NCBI GenBank assembly: GCA_965368175.1
Contig: CBDULX010000116.1
Coordinates: forward strand, 1-9,752
Origin: CBDULX01 sp965368175
GTDB taxonomy: Bacteria > Pseudomonadota > Gammaproteobacteria > SZUA-229
Reading direction: 5' to 3'
DNA length: 9,752 bases
Of the stretch, positions 6,302-9,752 are shown in pieces (position 1 is the first letter of the stretch; the number at the start of each line of letters is the position of its first letter). The notes under the pieces were generated by a model, which saw nothing but the letters and a program-made list of their open reading frames with translations, made no database searches and was not told the origin of the DNA. The position numbers and the translations under genes are program-made.

Positions 6302-6307
6302 CCCCTC
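6302..6307 (-). promoter_or_regulatory. Shine-Dalgarno deciding the decarboxylase start
   Basis: GAGGGG on the minus strand lies four bases before the ATG at 6297. It supports this start over the GTG 42 bases upstream. The site lies outside the long inverted repeat, so that structure would not directly cover it. Confidence 0.65.
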
Positions 6308-6329
6308 AAAGCTAACAAAGTAGAAAAAC

Positions 6330-6491
6330 AGGGAACCACTGATTAAGTCTGGTTGAGTTTAGGCTGAGATAAAAGTGTTTAGATCTTTCACGAAGCGAGG
6401 CGGAATAGTTACTCTATTGCAACGAACTTCGGGGAATATCTGGACACTTTTAGCCTGCATAAAACAATCACGACTTGATCTGAGGTTCCCT
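6330..6491. repeat. About 160-bp imperfect inverted repeat in the decarboxylase leader
   Basis: The two halves match as inverted copies over most of their length. The outer arms are AGGGAACC (6330-6337) and GGTTCCCT (6484-6491), then GAT-AAGTC type matches, AGGCT (6361-6365) with AGCCT (6452-6456), AAAAGTGT (6371-6378) with ACACTTTT (6444-6451), AGAT with ATCT, CGAAG with CTTCG, and at the tip AATAG-TTACT-CTATT (6404-6418). Bulges are small: five bases (GAGAT) on one side and four on the other. As RNA on the minus strand it would be one long stem-loop in the decarboxylase leader, if transcription starts beyond it. As DNA it resembles a small inverted-repeat element (MITE-like). Confidence 0.75.
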
Positions 6492-6551
6492 ACCCCCCTT
6501 TACTGGATCGAGCGGCATCGAGTGCTCTCTTAAGCAGTCAAATTCACTCCT

Positions 6552-6568
6552 GGATAGTTTCTCTATTG
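6552..6568. repeat. Second copy of the leader tip motif
   Basis: GGATAGTTTCTCTATTG matches GGAATAGTTACTCTATTG at 6402-6419, differing by one missing A and one A/T change. Both form a small hairpin (ATAG/CTAT). The flanking sequences are not alike. Confidence 0.6.
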
Positions 6569-6663
6569 TCTTGTCGCTCTGAAGCGATGTACTCGGATTG
6601 GCTATCGGCAAGATGCGGGCGCATCATAAATGAAAATATAAAATTTCCCAAGAAATATTTTAA

Positions 6664-6678
6664 GCCTGGTAACCAGGC
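6664..6678. repeat. 15-bp palindrome
   Basis: GCCTGGT-A-ACCAGGC is a perfect inverted repeat with 7-bp arms around a single base. It could be a binding site for a dimeric regulator. On the minus strand it is followed by TTAAAATATTTCTT, which is not a continuous enough T run for a confident terminator. Confidence 0.55.
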
Positions 6679-6911
6679 CCTGCCCACATATCATAAAATA
6701 GATTAATTAAACATTGTAACTAACTGTTATTATTGTATTTATATCATTGTTAAGTTATGTTATTTTAATGCTGGTGCCACCATCTAATTACTAATTGAAG
6801 TCACCGATAAGCTGATCATATCTACCGATTATTTACAGGTCACCAACCTCAACACTCCTAATTAAGATATAATTTAATCCACAGATAATTCCACTATCAA
6901 TCAAAAGATTA

Positions 6912-9275
6912 ATGATCAAAGCCTTCCTCCTTACCCGTCAGTGGTTCGATACCGGTAATGGCATTAATCTCGAACTATGGTTCAGCAGTGATCAGGGACC
7001 TGTACAGGTCATAATCGAAAACCAGCAGGCCGTGTTTTTTATTCAGCAACAGGACAGCGAGCAGACCAGCCTAGCCCTGGCCAGGATAAAAGATGTCGAA
7101 ATAAAACCACTGGAATTAAAAAGCTTTAATCAGCAACCGGTTGCTGGGGTCTATTTCAAATCGCAACAGCAACTGTATCGTGCCCGTGAATTGTTGCAGC
7201 AGCAGAATATTCATTGCTTTGAAGCAGATATCCGTCCAACCGAACGTTTTCTAATGGAACGCTTCATCACCGGCCCGGTTTCTATTGATACAGCACAGGC
7301 TACGCAAACAACCAGTTCCCTGATCAATCCTAGAATAAAACCCGACGATTACCGGCCAGGCTTTAAAATCATGTCGCTGGATATTGAAACTGCCTATGAT
7401 ACAGATCAGTTGTATTCCATTGCTTTTCTAACCGACGATATCCAGCGGGTACTGATGATTGGCGACGATAAGAATAGTGACTATATTGAATATGTACCGG
7501 ATGAAAGTACTTTACTCAAACGCTTTATGCAGTATGTGGCAGACATAGATCCCGATATATTCATCGGCTGGAATGTAATTAATTTTGATTTTCGTTTTTT
7601 ACAGAAAAAAGCCGACAAACTCAAAATACCTCTCAGCTTAGGTCGTAATAACAAACCCATCAGCTGGCGTCAGGCACAAACCGAAGCAGAGCATTATTTC
7701 ATTCTGATTCCTGGCCGGGTGGTACTGGACGGTATCGACACATTAAAAAGTGCCACTTACCAGTTTGACAGTTTTGCACTGGAATCCGTCGGCAATCAAT
7801 TACTGGGGCGTGGTAAATTAATCAAAGCCAAAGAACAGCATTACGATCCTCTGTATAAAGCCAAAGAAATTAAACGTCAGTTCATGGAAGACAAACCCTC
7901 ACTGGCCGCCTATAACCTGGAAGACTGCCAGCTGGTGATGGATTTATTCGAACATACTGACCTGGTCAATTTCGCCATCGAACGCGCCCGACTCACCGGA
8001 CTGGAAATGGACCGCATTGGCGGTTCCGTCGCCGCCTTCGAGAACCTGTACCTGCCACGGTTGCATCGCAAAGCTTACATTGCACCTAATATCGGGGATT
8101 ATCACGGCACACTTATCGCACCCGGCGGCTATGTTATGGACTCACAGCCCGGACTCTATGACAGCGTACTGGTACTTGATTATAAAAGCCTGTACCCCAG
8201 TATTATCCGCACCTTCAAGGTAGACCCCTATGCCAGAATAGCGGCATCAAACCAGCAACCGGAACAAACCATCCCCGGTTTTAACGGGGCCTCATTTTCA
8301 AAACAGGAAAACATTCTGCCGGGTATTATCGAAGAACTATGGCAGGCCCGCGACAAAGCCAAACAACTCAACAACAAGCCTTTGTCACAGGCCATTAAAA
8401 TTATAATGAATTCATTTTACGGCGTACTGGGCACACCGGGCTGCCGTCTTCACGATGCTCGCTTATCCAGCTCGATCACCCTGCGCGGTCATGAACTCAT
8501 CAAACATACAGTGGAACTGATTGAACAAGAAGGCTATAGCGTAATTTATGGGGATACAGATTCGGTATTCGTATCCCTGTCACAAAAACTCAACAATGAT
8601 CAGGCTAACCAGATTGGACAGCAACTGGTCACCAAAATCAATGCCTACTGGCAACAGCACTTAAAACAAAACTACGATATAGACTCATACCTGGAAATGG
8701 AATACGAAACCCATTTCATACGATTTTTCATGCCCACGGTGCGAGGCTCTGATAAGGGCACTAAAAAACGTTATGCCGGTATGGTTAACAAAAACGGTGA
8801 TGAGCACATTATCTTCAAGGGACTGGAAACCGTGCGTACCGACTGGACACTCATGGCCAGACAGTTCCAGCAGGAACTTTACCAGATGATTTTTCATGAC
8901 CTGCCCTATGAAGAATATATTCTACAAATCGTCAATGATCTCAAACAGGGCAAACTCGATGAACAACTGGTGTATCGTAAACGCCTTCGACAAAAATTAA
9001 ACAACTACCAGAAAAACATCCCCCCACACGCCAAAGCCGCATTAAAAGCAGAACAGTTTTTTAAAGATAACCAGCAACCATCACGTTATAAAAACAAGGG
9101 CTGGATAGAATATGTGATGACCGTGAATGGCCCGGAAACCCTGGAATGCCAGAGCTCACCCCTGGATTACGAACATTATATTGAAAAGCAGTTAACACCC
9201 ATCGCTGATAACATCCTGCTCATTCTGGGCACATCCATGGAACCCATTATCCAGGACCAATATCAGCTGTTTTGA
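6912..9275 (+). CDS. polB: DNA polymerase II (family B, with 3'-5' exonuclease)
   Basis: This is a DNA polymerase of 787 residues, close to the 783 of E. coli Pol II. It works in repair, replication restart and synthesis past some lesions, on the nucleoid with the beta clamp. Exonuclease motifs: Exo I LDIETAYD (D157, E159; E. coli D155 and E157), Exo II GWNVINFDF (D226) and Exo III YNLEDCQLV (334-342; D338). Polymerase motifs: A LDYKSLYPS (D423), B KIIMNSFYG (K496 to G504), C YGDTDS (D548, D550; E. coli D547), then KKRYAG. All are intact, so both activities should work. The C-terminus ends DQYQLF, consistent with a clamp-binding peptide of the QxxLF type. The start is the ATG matching the family N-terminus (MIKAFLLTRQW). 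The ribosome site is weak and no LexA box is visible. It is followed by a lipoprotein gene on the same strand after 126 bases, probably a separate unit. Confidence 0.97.
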   Translation: MIKAFLLTRQWFDTGNGINLELWFSSDQGPVQVIIENQQAVFFIQQQDSEQTSLALARIKDVEIKPLELKSFNQQPVAGVYFKSQQQLYRARELLQQQNIHCFEADIRPTERFLMERFITGPVSIDTAQATQTTSSLINPRIKPDDYRPGFKIMSLDIETAYDTDQLYSIAFLTDDIQRVLMIGDDKNSDYIEYVPDESTLLKRFMQYVADIDPDIFIGWNVINFDFRFLQKKADKLKIPLSLGRNNKPISWRQAQTEAEHYFILIPGRVVLDGIDTLKSATYQFDSFALESVGNQLLGRGKLIKAKEQHYDPLYKAKEIKRQFMEDKPSLAAYNLEDCQLVMDLFEHTDLVNFAIERARLTGLEMDRIGGSVAAFENLYLPRLHRKAYIAPNIGDYHGTLIAPGGYVMDSQPGLYDSVLVLDYKSLYPSIIRTFKVDPYARIAASNQQPEQTIPGFNGASFSKQENILPGIIEELWQARDKAKQLNNKPLSQAIKIIMNSFYGVLGTPGCRLHDARLSSSITLRGHELIKHTVELIEQEGYSVIYGDTDSVFVSLSQKLNNDQANQIGQQLVTKINAYWQQHLKQNYDIDSYLEMEYETHFIRFFMPTVRGSDKGTKKRYAGMVNKNGDEHIIFKGLETVRTDWTLMARQFQQELYQMIFHDLPYEEYILQIVNDLKQGKLDEQLVYRKRLRQKLNNYQKNIPPHAKAALKAEQFFKDNQQPSRYKNKGWIEYVMTVNGPETLECQSSPLDYEHYIEKQLTPIADNILLILGTSMEPIIQDQYQLF

Positions 9276-9353
9276 TAGATTATTTGAAGCACTAGTCAGA
9301 ATAGATAATTTTTTATTATTTCAGTATAAAAATTCATATAAATCAATTATTAT

Positions 9354-9383
9354 TTGACTATTTAGATATGCAAAAATTAAAAA
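9354..9383 (+). promoter_or_regulatory. Possible promoter of the lipoprotein gene
   Basis: TTGACT (9354-9359) matches a -35 box at five of six bases, and TAAAAA (9378-9383) is a weak -10 at 18 bases spacing. It lies in AT-rich DNA between the polymerase stop and the lipoprotein start. Confidence 0.3.
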
Positions 9384-9401
9384 TACACAAGGATACTAGA
9401 G

Positions 9402-9752
9402 ATGAATATCATTTCAATACTCCGCTATATAACGCTACTCCTTATTTCATTATTGATAATAAGCTGTGGCGGCGGCTCAGACCCAGCACCAGACGACGAT
9501 TCGCAGAACACCAGTCCTCCATCTTTATATCCAACTTCATTTACATTTAATGCTATTGCTAACGGCCCACGACCTGCCAGCCAAAGTACGCTTGTCAGCT
9601 CAGTTACCGGTGACACATTAACAGTTACCACCATCAGTGGCACACTGCCCAGCTGGTTATCTCTTAGTAACTATAATGGAAGCAGCACGCCTTTCCATAT
9701 TGATTTTAATATTCTTACAACCAATCTCTCACCAGGCACCTATACTTCTACA
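9402..9752 (+). CDS. Lipoprotein with BACON/Ig-like domain, N-terminal part
   Basis: This gene runs off the window end; 117 residues are visible. It starts at ATG with AAGGA eight bases upstream. The N-terminus has a basic residue (R8), a hydrophobic core (ITLLLISLLIIS) and a lipobox IISC with lipidation Cys22, followed by GGGS and an acidic/proline linker. Since the residue after Cys is Gly rather than Asp, sorting to the outer membrane is expected. The next part, FTFNAIANGPRPASQSTLV then SGTLPSWLSLS and LSPGTYTST, follows the pattern of BACON-type or related Ig-like repeats (PxSLxF ... P-x-x-x-x-L-x-V, W-L-S-x-S, L-x-x-G-T-Y). Such proteins are often large, cell-surface and involved in adhesion or carbohydrate binding. 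What follows is unknown. The reading frame differs from the longer open frame starting at 9368, which lacks these features. Confidence 0.8.
   Translation, partial: MNIISILRYITLLLISLLIISCGGGSDPAPDDDSQNTSPPSLYPTSFTFNAIANGPRPASQSTLVSSVTGDTLTVTTISGTLPSWLSLSNYNGSSTPFHIDFNILTTNLSPGTYTST

Larger units (their letters stand above)
6492..6911. other. Intergenic region upstream of DNA polymerase II
   Basis: No gene is seen. It holds the promoter of the plus-strand polymerase gene and, probably, that of the minus-strand decarboxylase. Visible structures are a second copy of the leader tip motif (6552-6568), the hairpins TCGCT-CTGA-AGCGA (6574-6587) and GATGCG-GG-CGCATC (6612-6625), and a palindrome at 6664-6678. 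The last ~200 bases are AT-rich, with TATAAT at 6868-6873 as a possible -10 but no matching -35. I found no LexA-type CTG-N10-CAG box, which the E. coli polB promoter has. Confidence 0.55.

Noticed and set aside
6700..6911. SOS (LexA) box before polB
   Set aside because: I looked for CTG-N10-CAG and close variants upstream of the start and found none; regulation may differ from E. coli.
9300..9320. Terminator after polB
   Set aside because: The only inverted repeat (ATAAT/ATTAT around T residues) is all A and T and too weak to call.
9368..9550. Plus-strand open frame of 60 codons
   Set aside because: It overlaps the lipoprotein start in another frame; the frame from 9402 has a ribosome site, lipobox and Ig-like pattern and stays open to the window end.

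Overview
The window looks like chromosomal DNA from a moderately AT-rich gammaproteobacterium. The evidence is a DNA polymerase II (PolB) whose catalytic residues sit almost exactly at the E. coli positions, a hybrid histidine kinase with a LuxR-type response regulator, a CIA30-like protein, and Shine-Dalgarno sites matching a proteobacterial 16S tail. I cannot name a genus. There is no rRNA, tRNA, CRISPR array, phage gene or intact transposase.

Layout, left to right. (1) The C-terminal end of a CIA30-family protein (2-184, +). (2) A gene-poor stretch with a doubtful small membrane ORF and the first copy of a 26-bp repeat (463-488). (3) A secreted collagen-like protein on the minus strand (677-1720): signal peptide, acidic linker, IPT/TIG-like part, 29 unbroken Gly-X-Y triplets and a cysteine-containing C-terminal domain. 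(4) A divergent intergenic region (1721-2119) carrying a 7-G tract and the second, identical copy of the 26-bp repeat (1969-1994). (5) A hybrid histidine kinase (2120-3874, +) converging on a NarL/LuxR-type response regulator (3901-4515, -). (6) A roughly 570-bp non-coding patchwork of short direct and inverted repeats. (7) A fold-III ornithine decarboxylase (5083-6297, -) with a ~160-bp imperfect inverted repeat in its leader. (8) DNA polymerase II (6912-9275, +). (9) The start of a lipoprotein with a BACON/Ig-like domain, cut by the window end (9402-9752, +).

Functionally, the kinase and regulator are a likely two-component pair. The kinase is divergent from the collagen-like gene, so control of that surface protein is a reasonable but unproven idea. 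The decarboxylase makes putrescine (polyamine synthesis), and PolB does repair and lesion-tolerant synthesis. These genes do not form one pathway. The more unusual content is in the collagen-like gene and the repeats: the 26-bp repeat bracketing that gene, the long inverted repeat in the decarboxylase leader, and the repeat patchwork at 4750-5050. I see no convincing complete new multi-gene system.
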